A model generated the notes under the pieces. It did no database searches and was not told the DNA's origin. It saw only the letters and a list, made by a program, of their open reading frames with translations. A stretch of 25,440 nt of DNA, taken from DATHSY01 sp046729855 (GTDB lineage Bacteria > Actinomycetota > UBA4738 > HRBIN12). The stretch covers positions 1-25,440 of the forward strand of contig JBKPHM010000046.1 in assembly GCA_046729855.1 (NCBI GenBank), read 5' to 3'. The translations under genes were made by a program, and so were the position numbers. This document shows, piece after piece, positions 19,087-25,440 of this stretch. Positions within the stretch are counted from its first letter, which is position 1. The number at the start of each line of letters is the position of its first letter.

Positions 19087-19956
19087 GTGGCACTCTCCAG
19101 CAGCCGCTCACGCAGCCCGCGCCTGCTGATCATCTTGCTTGTCTGCGCGTCACTCGTGACGATCACGGTCGACTACCGCGAGGGCGACCGCGGGCCGTTG
19201 GCCGCGGCCGGACGCGTCACCATCACCGCGCTGGCGCCGCTTCAGGAGGCCGTGTCGAAGGTCACGCACCCCATCGGCAACTTCGTCTCGACGCTCGTTC
19301 GGCTCCCCGCAATCCGGCGCGACATCGAGCGGTTGCGAGACGAGAACGCGGCCTACCAGGTCCAGATATCGACCTTCGAGGCGCTCGAGGAGCGTCTGGA
19401 GCGGGCGGAGGACCTGCTCGACGTCGACCTGCATCTCGACCCCGGCGCCGAGACCGTCGGGGCGCAGGTCATCTCGAACGGAGTGTCGAACTTGGAGTGG
19501 TCGCTCCAGCTCGACAAGGGCTCGGATGCGGGGATCCGGGTCGACGATCCCGTCGTGGTTGGCGACGCGTTGGACGCCCGTCTGGTCGGGCACGTGACGA
19601 AGGTCAGCGGCAACACCTCGTTCGTGCAGCTGATCATCGATCCGGAATCGCATCTCGCCGTGAGGATCCCCGAAGTCGGTGTGACGGGGCTGCTGTCGGG
19701 CCAGGGTGAGCAGGACATGCGGATCGAGCTGATCGGCGAGGAAGTACCGGTCGAGGCGACGAACCGCGTCATCACACAGAGCTTCGAGATCGCCGGCGTG
19801 GGGGCGAGCCGGTACCCGCCTGGCATCCTGGTCGGGACGGTGTCGCGAGCCGCGCCGACCGACGCCGCGCTCGAGCAGTACATCACCGTGCGCCCCGCCG
19901 TGGACTTCTCCAGCCTGGAGCTGGTGCTCGTGGTGCTGTCCGATGGGTCCGGGTAG
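19087..19956 (+). CDS. mreC: Rod shape-determining protein MreC
   Basis: A 289-residue bitopic membrane protein linking MreB filaments to the periplasmic/exterior wall enzymes. One membrane segment lies near residues 11-27 after a basic N-terminus (SSSRSRSPRLL), then a coiled coil around 75-112, then the two-barrel MreC core with GDALDARLVGHVTKVSGNTSFVQLI, typical of the family. The GTG start is 4 nt after the mreB stop, with AGGG close by. Its place between mreB and mreD confirms the call. Confidence 0.94.
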   Translation: MALSSSRSRSPRLLIILLVCASLVTITVDYREGDRGPLAAAGRVTITALAPLQEAVSKVTHPIGNFVSTLVRLPAIRRDIERLRDENAAYQVQISTFEALEERLERAEDLLDVDLHLDPGAETVGAQVISNGVSNLEWSLQLDKGSDAGIRVDDPVVVGDALDARLVGHVTKVSGNTSFVQLIIDPESHLAVRIPEVGVTGLLSGQGEQDMRIELIGEEVPVEATNRVITQSFEIAGVGASRYPPGILVGTVSRAAPTDAALEQYITVRPAVDFSSLELVLVVLSDGSG

Positions 19957-19967
19957 CGTCGTCGCCC

Positions 19968-20474
19968 GTGCGTCGGACGATCACGCTCATCGTCGTCATC
20001 ATCACCGCGCTGCTGCTGCAGACGACGGTCTTCGCCGACGTGCGGCTGCTGGGCGCGCGCCCCGAGCTGATGTACCTCGTCACGATCGTGTTCGCGATGG
20101 TGGAGGGGCCCTCGGCCGGTGCGGTGACGGGGTTCGCCGGCGGGATGGCGCAGGACTTCCTGCTGAACCAGCCCAAGGGGATCACCGCGCTCGTCCTGAC
20201 GCTGCTCGGCTACGTGGTCGGCCTGCTGCGCGCCTACATCGTCAGCCCGTCGCCGATCCTGCCGGTGTTCCTGGTGGCCGGCGGGACGATCGGCGGAGTG
20301 CTGTTCTACGGCGTCGTGACCTTCCTGCTCGGGCAGCTGGACACGACGTGGTGGTACCTGCTGCGCGTCGCGGCGCTCTCGGGACTGTACAACGCGATCC
20401 TGACCCCGCTGCTCTACCCGTTGATCCGGCGCGCGGCCGAGGGCTCGCGCCCCCAGCGCGTGATGAGGTTGTGA
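19968..20474 (+). CDS. mreD: Rod shape-determining protein MreD
   Basis: A 168-residue integral membrane protein with about five hydrophobic segments. The N-terminus TITLIVVIITALLLQTTVFA, the GARPELMYLVTIVFAMVEG region and GMAQDFLLNQPKG are typical of MreD. It completes the MreBCD complex that positions PBP2 and RodA. It uses a GTG start 11 nt after the mreC stop, with no obvious ribosome binding site, so coupling to mreC is likely. Confidence 0.93.
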   Translation: MRRTITLIVVIITALLLQTTVFADVRLLGARPELMYLVTIVFAMVEGPSAGAVTGFAGGMAQDFLLNQPKGITALVLTLLGYVVGLLRAYIVSPSPILPVFLVAGGTIGGVLFYGVVTFLLGQLDTTWWYLLRVAALSGLYNAILTPLLYPLIRRAAEGSRPQRVMRL

Positions 20475-20478
20475 CCAC

Positions 20479-22425
20479 GTGACGGACCCCAGGGTCAGCG
20501 TCCGGCTGCGGGTGCTCGCGACGATCGTGATGTTCATGTTCGCGGCCCTGGTGACGCGGCTGTGGTTCCTCCAGGTGCTCGCGGCGGAGGAATACCGCGT
20601 TGACGCACTGAACAACGCGGTGCGGACGATCGAGCTGCCCGCGCCGCGCGGCCGGATCCTTGATGCGAACGGCGAACTTCTCGTGCGGAACCGGCTCAGC
20701 CGGATCGTCACGATCAATCGCACCGAGGCGGGCGACGACCTCGAGCGCGTGATCCACAAGCTCGCGCACCTCCTTGGCATGCGGAACCGCTTTCTCGCGG
20801 AACGGCTGACGACCGCGGGGCAGCGGTACTACAGCTACCAACCGGTACCCGTCGCGTTCGACGTGCCGAAGAAGATCATCTACTGGATCGCCGAGCACCA
20901 GAACGAGCTGCCCGGCGTGTGGTGGGCGAACGTCCCCGTTCGCGAGTACCCGTTCAGGCGCCTGGCGGCGCACATCCTCGGAACGCTCGGCGAGATCAGC
21001 AAGAAGCAGCTCAGGGATCCGGCTTTCGCCGGCCACGAGGCGGGCGACATCGTCGGCCAAACCGGTCTCGAGCGGGAGTACGAGCGCGACCTGGCCGGCT
21101 CGCCCGGCGTCATCAAGTACCGCGTCAACTCCGCGGATGAGAACCTCGGCGTGATCGGACGGGACCAGCCCGATCCCGGGAAGGACCTCCAGCTCACGCT
21201 CGATATCGGCACCCAGCGAATCGCCGAGGATGCGCTTCGGGAAGGCATCATGCACGCCCGGACCGTCACAGAAGAGGGAAGCGGGTTGCTCGCCGCCACG
21301 GGTGGCGCCGTCGTCGTGATGGATCCCAGGACGGGAGGGATCAAAGCGATGGCGTCCTTCCCCACGTTCGACCCATCGGAACTGGTTCGGGGCATGACCG
21401 CGGAGGAGTATCAACACCGCTTCGGCGAGGCGAAGCACTACCCGCTGCTCGATCGCGCGATCCAGGGTCAGTATCCGCCGGGGTCGACGTACAAGCCGTT
21501 CGTCGCCTTGTCGGCGATCCGCCGGGGTCTGATGGCCGTGGGCGGCTCCTACGACTGTCCCTCGTCATGGGAGCCTCCCCCACCCAACCCGCTGGACGAG
21601 CACTTCGACAACTGGAGCTCGGCAGACTTCGGCTTCATATCCCTGGCACAGGCGCTCTACGACTCGTGCGACACGGTCTTCTATCCGCTGGGGTACGAGT
21701 ATTGGCAGCGGTGGTACCCGACGCAGGAAGCGGACCAACCTGCGCTCCCGCTGCAGCAGGACCTCCGCGCCTCCGGCTTCGGCGAAGAGACGGGGATCGA
21801 CATTCCGTTCGAAGGGGGCGGCCGCGTTCCCGATCCCGTCTGGAAGCGGACGTACCACAGGAAGTACCCCGAGAGCTTCCCCGACGGGGAGACCTTCCCG
21901 GCCGATTTCATCCTGATGACGATCGGTCAGGGGGACACGCTCGTGACGCCGCTTCAGCTCGCGGTCGCGTACGCGGGCATCGCCAACGACGGCGAGATGT
22001 GCTGGCCGCACGTCGTCGATCGCGTGCTCTTCCCCGACGGCAAGCTGGATCACCGGATCAGGCCGAAGTGCGGCAGGGCGCGGAGCATGCCCTTCCCCGT
22101 CGCGGCGGTCCGGTACGTTCGTGAGGCGTTGACGCAGGTCCCGGCACAGGGGACCGCGGCCAGCGCGTTCACCAACTTCCCGTTGTCGCAGGTCAGCGTC
22201 GCGGCCAAGACGGGGACCGCCGAGATCGACTACCCGCCCGGCACCGACGACTACTCGTGGTTCGCGGCGATCACCGACGACGGGACCGAGGAGTACGTCG
22301 TCGTCGCACTCGTTGAGCAGGGCGGGCACGGCTCGACGACGGCGGCGCCGATCGTGCGGCGGATCATCGAGGGACTCTACGGACTCGAGCCGTCGGGGTT
22401 CATCCGCGGGGCGGTGACGGACTAA
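20479..22425 (+). CDS. mrdA: Penicillin-binding protein 2, elongation-specific transpeptidase
   Basis: A 648-residue class B PBP that cross-links peptidoglycan during elongation. It has one N-terminal membrane anchor (about residues 10-33), then the dimerisation/pedestal domain (PRGRILDANGELLVRNRLS), then the transpeptidase domain. Active-site motifs are Ser336-Thr-Tyr-Lys339, Ser396-Cys-Asp398 (SxD form, common in PBP2), and Lys577-Thr-Gly. The GTG start is 4 nt after the mreD stop. Its last base overlaps the rodA start (TAATG). A long DCPSSWEPPPPNPLDEHFD insertion lies between motifs one and two. Confidence 0.95.
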   Translation: MTDPRVSVRLRVLATIVMFMFAALVTRLWFLQVLAAEEYRVDALNNAVRTIELPAPRGRILDANGELLVRNRLSRIVTINRTEAGDDLERVIHKLAHLLGMRNRFLAERLTTAGQRYYSYQPVPVAFDVPKKIIYWIAEHQNELPGVWWANVPVREYPFRRLAAHILGTLGEISKKQLRDPAFAGHEAGDIVGQTGLEREYERDLAGSPGVIKYRVNSADENLGVIGRDQPDPGKDLQLTLDIGTQRIAEDALREGIMHARTVTEEGSGLLAATGGAVVVMDPRTGGIKAMASFPTFDPSELVRGMTAEEYQHRFGEAKHYPLLDRAIQGQYPPGSTYKPFVALSAIRRGLMAVGGSYDCPSSWEPPPPNPLDEHFDNWSSADFGFISLAQALYDSCDTVFYPLGYEYWQRWYPTQEADQPALPLQQDLRASGFGEETGIDIPFEGGGRVPDPVWKRTYHRKYPESFPDGETFPADFILMTIGQGDTLVTPLQLAVAYAGIANDGEMCWPHVVDRVLFPDGKLDHRIRPKCGRARSMPFPVAAVRYVREALTQVPAQGTAASAFTNFPLSQVSVAAKTGTAEIDYPPGTDDYSWFAAITDDGTEEYVVVALVEQGGHGSTTAAPIVRRIIEGLYGLEPSGFIRGAVTD

Positions 22426-23567
22426 TGGACCTCGTCGCGGGCCGGTCGTACACCACCATCGATCGCCGGGCGATCCGTCACGTCGACCCGGTGCTCGTCA
22501 CCGCGGCGCTGCTGCTGGCGGCGATCGGGATCGCGTTGATCTATTCCGCGACGCACCAGTCGCTCGAGGTGCAGAAGCTCGACCACGGCCTCTACATGAA
22601 GAAGCAGATGGGGTTCCTGGCGTTGGCCGCGTTCATCGCGATCGTGGCCGCGAGCTTCGACTACCGGTTCGCCAAGATCTACGCGGGGCTGTTCTACGTC
22701 GCGAGCCTGGTCCTGCTGGTCCTGGTCCGGACGCCGCTCGGGACCACCGTCAAGGGCTCGCAGCGGTGGTTCCAGCTGTTCGGGTTCCAGTTTGCCCCGT
22801 CGGAGTTCGCGAAGCTGGCGGTGATCGCCATGCTCGCCGCGTTCCTCGCCGAGCTGCGTCGTTCGGAGCTCAACCTGCAGGACGTCTTCCGCGCGACGGT
22901 GCTCGCGGCGATCCCGGCGGCGCTCGTCTTCCTGCAGCCCGACCTCGGTACGTCGATCGTGACGGCGTCGATCCTGGTCGGGGTCCTGATCGTCGCGGGC
23001 GCGCGCGCCAGACATCTCGCGATCCTCGCGGTGGCGGGGATGGTGCTGTTGTTCGGCGCGTTCCAGCTCGGCGTGATTCGCGAGTACCAGATCGCCCGGC
23101 TGACCGGGTTCCTCGATCCCGAGAACGATCCCGCGCGCAGCGGGTGGAACAAACAGCAGGCCGAGATCGCGATCGGCTCGGGCGGGATCTCGGGTCGGGG
23201 CTACCTGAACGGGAGCCAGACCAACCTCGACTTCGTTCCGGAGCAGCACACCGACTTCATCTTCACCGTCGTGGGCGAGGAGTTCGGCTTCGCGGGATCG
23301 ATCGCCGTCCTGTTCCTGTACGGCGTGCTCATCTGGCGCGCCTTCCGGATCGCGCTGCTGTCCAAGGATCCGTTCGGCGCGTACCTCGCCGCTGGCATCG
23401 CGTCGATGTTCGCGCTCCAGACGTTCGTCAACATCGGGATGGCCATCGGGATCATGCCGATCACGGGCATCCCCTTACCGTTCGTCTCCTATGGAGGGAG
23501 CTCGTTGCTGACGAACGCGGCGGCGGTCGGCCTGCTGCTGAACATTCACATGCGGCGCTTCAACTGA
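22425..23567 (+). CDS. rodA: RodA, SEDS-family peptidoglycan glycosyltransferase
   Basis: A 380-residue polytopic membrane protein of the FtsW/RodA/SpoVE family that polymerises lipid II glycan strands in partnership with PBP2. Conserved motifs are GSQRWFQLFGFQFAPSEFAKL, FLQPDLGTS, and PEQHTDFIFTVVGEEFG with the putative catalytic Asp277. The C-terminal GIPLPFVSYGGSSLL signature is intact. Pairing with mrdA indicates RodA rather than FtsW. Its ATG overlaps the mrdA stop by one base. Its end overlaps by 8 nt the end of the convergent receiver-kinase gene. Confidence 0.96.
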   Translation: MDLVAGRSYTTIDRRAIRHVDPVLVTAALLLAAIGIALIYSATHQSLEVQKLDHGLYMKKQMGFLALAAFIAIVAASFDYRFAKIYAGLFYVASLVLLVLVRTPLGTTVKGSQRWFQLFGFQFAPSEFAKLAVIAMLAAFLAELRRSELNLQDVFRATVLAAIPAALVFLQPDLGTSIVTASILVGVLIVAGARARHLAILAVAGMVLLFGAFQLGVIREYQIARLTGFLDPENDPARSGWNKQQAEIAIGSGGISGRGYLNGSQTNLDFVPEQHTDFIFTVVGEEFGFAGSIAVLFLYGVLIWRAFRIALLSKDPFGAYLAAGIASMFALQTFVNIGMAIGIMPITGIPLPFVSYGGSSLLTNAAAVGLLLNIHMRRFN

Positions 23568-24735
23568 CCGGCTCGTCCTCGAGCGGCTGCAGCGCGATCG
23601 TCCATAGGAAGGTCGACCCCGGGCCCTCCGACGGCTCCACCACGACGTCGCCGCCCATGGCGCGTGCCGCCGCCCGTGCGAGCGTGAGACCGAGGCCGGC
23701 CCCCTGGTGCACGCGTACGTTGAGGTCCTCCAGCTGCTCCAGGGCCTCGAAGATCCGCTCTCGAGCGGCCTCGGGGATCCCCGGCCCCTGGTCGGTTACG
23801 CGGACCTCGATGCAATCATGGCCGAGCGTCACCCAGACATTGATCGTCGTGTGGCTCGGCGAGAACCGGAGCGCGTTGTCGACGATCTCGGCCAGGACGC
23901 GACGCGCGACGCTCGGGCTGAGGTCCACCTGCGGAACAGGACCGGCGGAGGTAACGGCGATCCGCGGCTCGCTCGACGTCGCCTCCCGCACGAGATCCAC
24001 GACATCGATACGTTCGGTCAGGTGCGCGTCCAGCGTGAGCTCGAAGCGCTCGACGAGACGAGCAAGGTCCTGGGCGCGCTCGACGATTCGGGCAAGCAGC
24101 TCCTCGTGCTCGCCCGGGTCGAACGTCTTGCGCTTGAGGGTCTGCGCCATGCCGAGGATCACGGTCACCGGGGTCCGCAGCTCGTGCGACAGGCGCGCGA
24201 CCAGCTCGTGCCGGCGCGCGGCCCGTTCGACCAGCGCGACCTGAGCCTCCTCGAGCTCCTTCGTCCTGCGACGCTCGCGTTCGAGGGCCTCCGTGAGCTC
24301 CTCGATCACGCGTGGAGTGACGCCGGGGGACAGCACACCGCCGCCGTGCGCCGCCTGCATCACGGCGTTCAGGATGTCGTCGCCGTCCGAGTCCTTGAGC
24401 ACGTAGCCCGAAGCGCCGGCCACGAGCATCTCGCGCACGATCGCCTGGTCCTCGTGCCCCGAGAGCGCCACCACGCCGAGCTGCGGCCGCGCCTGCTTGA
24501 TTCGGCGCGTGGTCTCGATCCCACCGATCCCGGGCATCCGGACGTCCATCAGCACGACGTCGGGACCCACGCCGTCGAGCAGCTCGAGGGCTTCCTCGCC
24601 CGAGCGGGCCTCCGCGACGACCTCGAGATCACCCGCCTCGAGCAGCGCGAGGAGCGATTCGCGGAACCCGGCGTTGTCGTCGACCACCATGACGCGGGTT
24701 CGCGTGGCGGTGCGGTCCAGAACCCCCGGATCCAT
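23560..24735 (-). CDS. Receiver domain-histidine kinase fusion (response regulator/sensor kinase)
   Basis: A 391-residue cytoplasmic two-component protein. A NarL-like receiver comes first (about 13-135) with Asp19/Asp20, phospho-acceptor Asp64, Ser92 and Lys114 all present. A charged coiled coil (about 143-178) leads to a HisKA domain with His184 in SHELRTP. The ATPase domain has the N box VDNALRFSP (Asn287), DQGPGI and GAGLGL. The receiver precedes the kinase, the reverse of ordinary hybrid kinases, so receiver phosphorylation may control kinase output through the coiled coil. There is no membrane segment or DNA-binding domain. The ATG at 24735 has no clear ribosome binding site; an internal ATG 45 nt downstream would still leave the receiver intact. 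Partners are not encoded nearby. Confidence 0.9.
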   Translation of the reverse strand: MDPGVLDRTATRTRVMVVDDNAGFRESLLALLEAGDLEVVAEARSGEEALELLDGVGPDVVLMDVRMPGIGGIETTRRIKQARPQLGVVALSGHEDQAIVREMLVAGASGYVLKDSDGDDILNAVMQAAHGGGVLSPGVTPRVIEELTEALERERRRTKELEEAQVALVERAARRHELVARLSHELRTPVTVILGMAQTLKRKTFDPGEHEELLARIVERAQDLARLVERFELTLDAHLTERIDVVDLVREATSSEPRIAVTSAGPVPQVDLSPSVARRVLAEIVDNALRFSPSHTTINVWVTLGHDCIEVRVTDQGPGIPEAARERIFEALEQLEDLNVRVHQGAGLGLTLARAAARAMGGDVVVEPSEGPGSTFLWTIALQPLEDEPVS

Positions 24736-24776
24736 GGGGGAAGTGTCGGCAGGAAGGGTGGCCGTTGCTATCAGGC

Positions 24777-24799
24777 GGGCGCCGGGTTCGCCGGCGCCC
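24777..24799. repeat. 9-bp hairpin with GTTCG loop
   Basis: GGGCGCCGG and CCGGCGCCC flank the loop GTTCG. It lies 41 bp upstream of the receiver-kinase start. No T-run follows on either strand, so it is not a classical terminator. It might be part of that gene's leader. Confidence 0.4.
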
Positions 24800-24847
24800 C
24801 GGTGGGAGGGCGCTGGTAGCCCGTTCGGTCTAGCCCTGCGGCGTGCG

Positions 24848-24882
24848 TGCCTCCGAGCCGGTAGTTGCTATCCTCGGAGGCA
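24848..24882. repeat. 10-bp inverted repeat around a promoter-like -10 box
   Basis: TGCCTCCGAG (24848-24857) and CTCGGAGGCA (24873-24882) are perfect complements with a 15-bp spacer. The spacer and right arm contain the extended -10 TGC-TATCCT (24866-24874). The right arm covers the predicted transcription start near 24881. This is the layout of an operator, or of a hairpin at the extreme 5' end. Confidence 0.5.
24866..24874 (+). promoter_or_regulatory. Candidate extended -10 promoter for the RNase-like gene
   Basis: TGCTATCCT matches a TGN-TATNNT extended -10. No -35 is needed in such promoters and none is seen. Transcription would begin near 24881, giving a leader of about 300 nt. Confidence 0.4.
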
Positions 24883-25180
24883 GGTTTGCCCGCCCGGACG
24901 GGGTCGAGGATCCCGGGCCCCCGGGCGAGGTACGAGGTGGCGTGGCCACCGGCCCGCGGCCCCGAGTACGGCTCGGAGCGGCCGCGGCCGGAATGCCGGC
25001 GCCAGGAACAGGACGCTTCGTGCGCGAGAACCCGCTCGCGATGGGCTCGCTACAGACGTCGTCGCGGCGCAGCTTCGGACAGACCGTGTCCGCCCGCGCA
25101 GGCGGACGCTCGCTCGCCGTCGCTTCCTGCATCCGGGCCGGCCGACCCGCCCCTCGACGAGCGGGAAGGAGCCGCATCGG
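24883..25180 (+). promoter_or_regulatory. Long, highly structured 5' leader of the RNase-like gene
   Basis: Stems visible in order: CGCCCGG/CCGGGCG (24891-24927); a long hairpin at 24949-24991 built of CCGGCC/GGCCGG, GCGGCC/GGCCGC and CCGAG/CTCGG with loop TACGG; CGCGAG/CTCGCG (25023-25040); and two overlapping alternatives at 25076-25107. It ends with the ribosome binding site GGAAGGAG (25164-25171). RNase E of enterobacteria controls its own mRNA through a long structured 5' leader; a similar role here is inference. High G+C makes chance stems common. Confidence 0.4.
25076..25107 (+). repeat. Mutually exclusive stems in the leader
   Basis: CGGACA-GACCG-TGTCCG (25076-25092, six pairs) and GTCCGCC-CGCGCA-GGCGGAC (25088-25107, seven pairs) share bases 25088-25092, so they cannot both form. 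Such pairs are the hallmark of switchable leaders. The site is about 74 nt before the start codon. Confidence 0.4.
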
Positions 25181-25440
25181 ATGCCCGAGACCGTAGACGG
25201 GGACGTCCAGGTCCCCACCCAAACCACGACGACCACCGGTTCGACCGCCGAGATCTCCGACGAAGGCGGAGCGTCCCCCGACGGCGGTGAAGCGAGCGGC
25301 GGCACGAAGACGGCTGCCAGGCGCCGCAGAGGCAGTCGCGGCGGCCGCGGACGCAGGCGCCCCGCCTCGGCCGCGCCGGCCGCGGACGGGTCCGCCGACG
25401 ACACGTCGGTGAAGACGGCGCCCGGCGGGGTGGCGGAGTC
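25181..25440 (+). CDS. N-terminus of a probable ribonuclease E/G (3' end outside window)
   Basis: Only about 86 residues are visible. They are low complexity: a Thr-rich stretch (TQTTTTTGSTAE), an acidic Gly-rich stretch, then a basic patch with RRRRGSRGGRGRRRP, then Ala/Asp-rich sequence. No catalytic domain is reached. Actinobacterial RNase E/G proteins often carry such a disordered basic N-terminal extension, and rne/rng commonly follows the mre-rodA cluster, so RNase E/G is the best guess. The ATG is well supported by GGAAGGAG nine bases upstream. Another RNA-binding protein with a disordered N-terminus remains possible. Confidence 0.6.
   Translation, partial: MPETVDGDVQVPTQTTTTTGSTAEISDEGGASPDGGEASGGTKTAARRRRGSRGGRGRRRPASAAPAADGSADDTSVKTAPGGVAE

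Larger units (their letters stand above)
24736..25180. other. 445-nt region without a convincing gene
   Basis: Short open frames exist on both strands but none has a credible ribosome binding site together with a protein-like composition. What is visible is a 9-bp hairpin (24777-24799), two copies of GTTGCTATC exactly 100 bp apart (24764-24772, 24864-24872), a promoter-like box within an inverted repeat, and a chain of GC-rich stems up to the next start codon. It is best explained as divergent promoters plus a long 5' leader of the downstream gene. Confidence 0.6.

Noticed and set aside
24949..24991. Strong hairpin as an intrinsic terminator
   Set aside because: No T-run on either strand, and it lies upstream of a gene rather than after one.
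24843..25196. 117-codon plus-strand frame upstream of the RNase-like gene
   Set aside because: No ribosome binding site, random-like Arg/Gly/Ala/Pro composition, and it coincides with strong RNA stems; the in-frame proof would need conservation.

Overview
The window is a gene-dense stretch of a high-G+C bacterial chromosome, almost certainly from a member of the Actinomycetota, probably an uncultured or deep-branching lineage. Three observations support this. The run valS-folC-ndk ... mreB-mreC-mreD-mrdA-rodA followed by a basic, Arg/Gly-rich RNase E/G-like start is a classic actinobacterial arrangement. The ValRS has the actinobacterial/archaeal-type catalytic core. Several operon-first genes have a TANNNT -10 box 6-10 nt before the start codon, which is the geometry of leaderless mRNAs common in Actinomycetota. 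I see no rRNA, tRNA, insertion sequence, CRISPR array or prophage; this is core chromosome.

Layout: (1) 1-653, minus: hisN-like phosphatase, cut off at the left edge. (2) 761-4056, plus: tig-clpP-clpX, a protein-folding and quality-control operon. (3) 4053-7640, minus: a 1195-residue zinc-ribbon / class III adenylate cyclase / AAA-type ATPase, convergent with clpX and divergent from valS. (4) 7696-13545, plus: valS-folC-ndk and a beta-lactamase-fold serine hydrolase. (5) 13551-17826, minus: a complete type II fatty acid synthesis operon, fabD-fabH-fabG-acpP-fabF. (6) 17994-23567, plus: mreB-mreC-mreD-mrdA-rodA, the rod-shape (elongasome) operon. (7) 23560-24735, minus: a receiver-histidine kinase fusion. 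(8) 24736-25180: about 445 nt without a convincing gene, holding promoter-like and structured-RNA signals. (9) 25181-end, plus: the start of a protein that is probably ribonuclease E/G.

The genes fall into housekeeping modules. FASII makes the acyl chains for the membrane, while the divergent Mre/PBP2/RodA operon builds the lateral wall; the two share a 167-bp divergent control region. That region carries a perfect 8+8 bp palindrome centred on the predicted fabD transcription start and a good TTGCCA-17-TAGACA promoter for mreB. The most unusual items are regulatory: a leaderless 10-codon mini-ORF whose stop overlaps the fabH start, mirrored promoters between valS and the cyclase gene, and a long structured leader in front of the RNase-like gene with mutually exclusive stems. 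All three convergent gene pairs meet with at most 5 nt between them. No wholly new protein system is evident.
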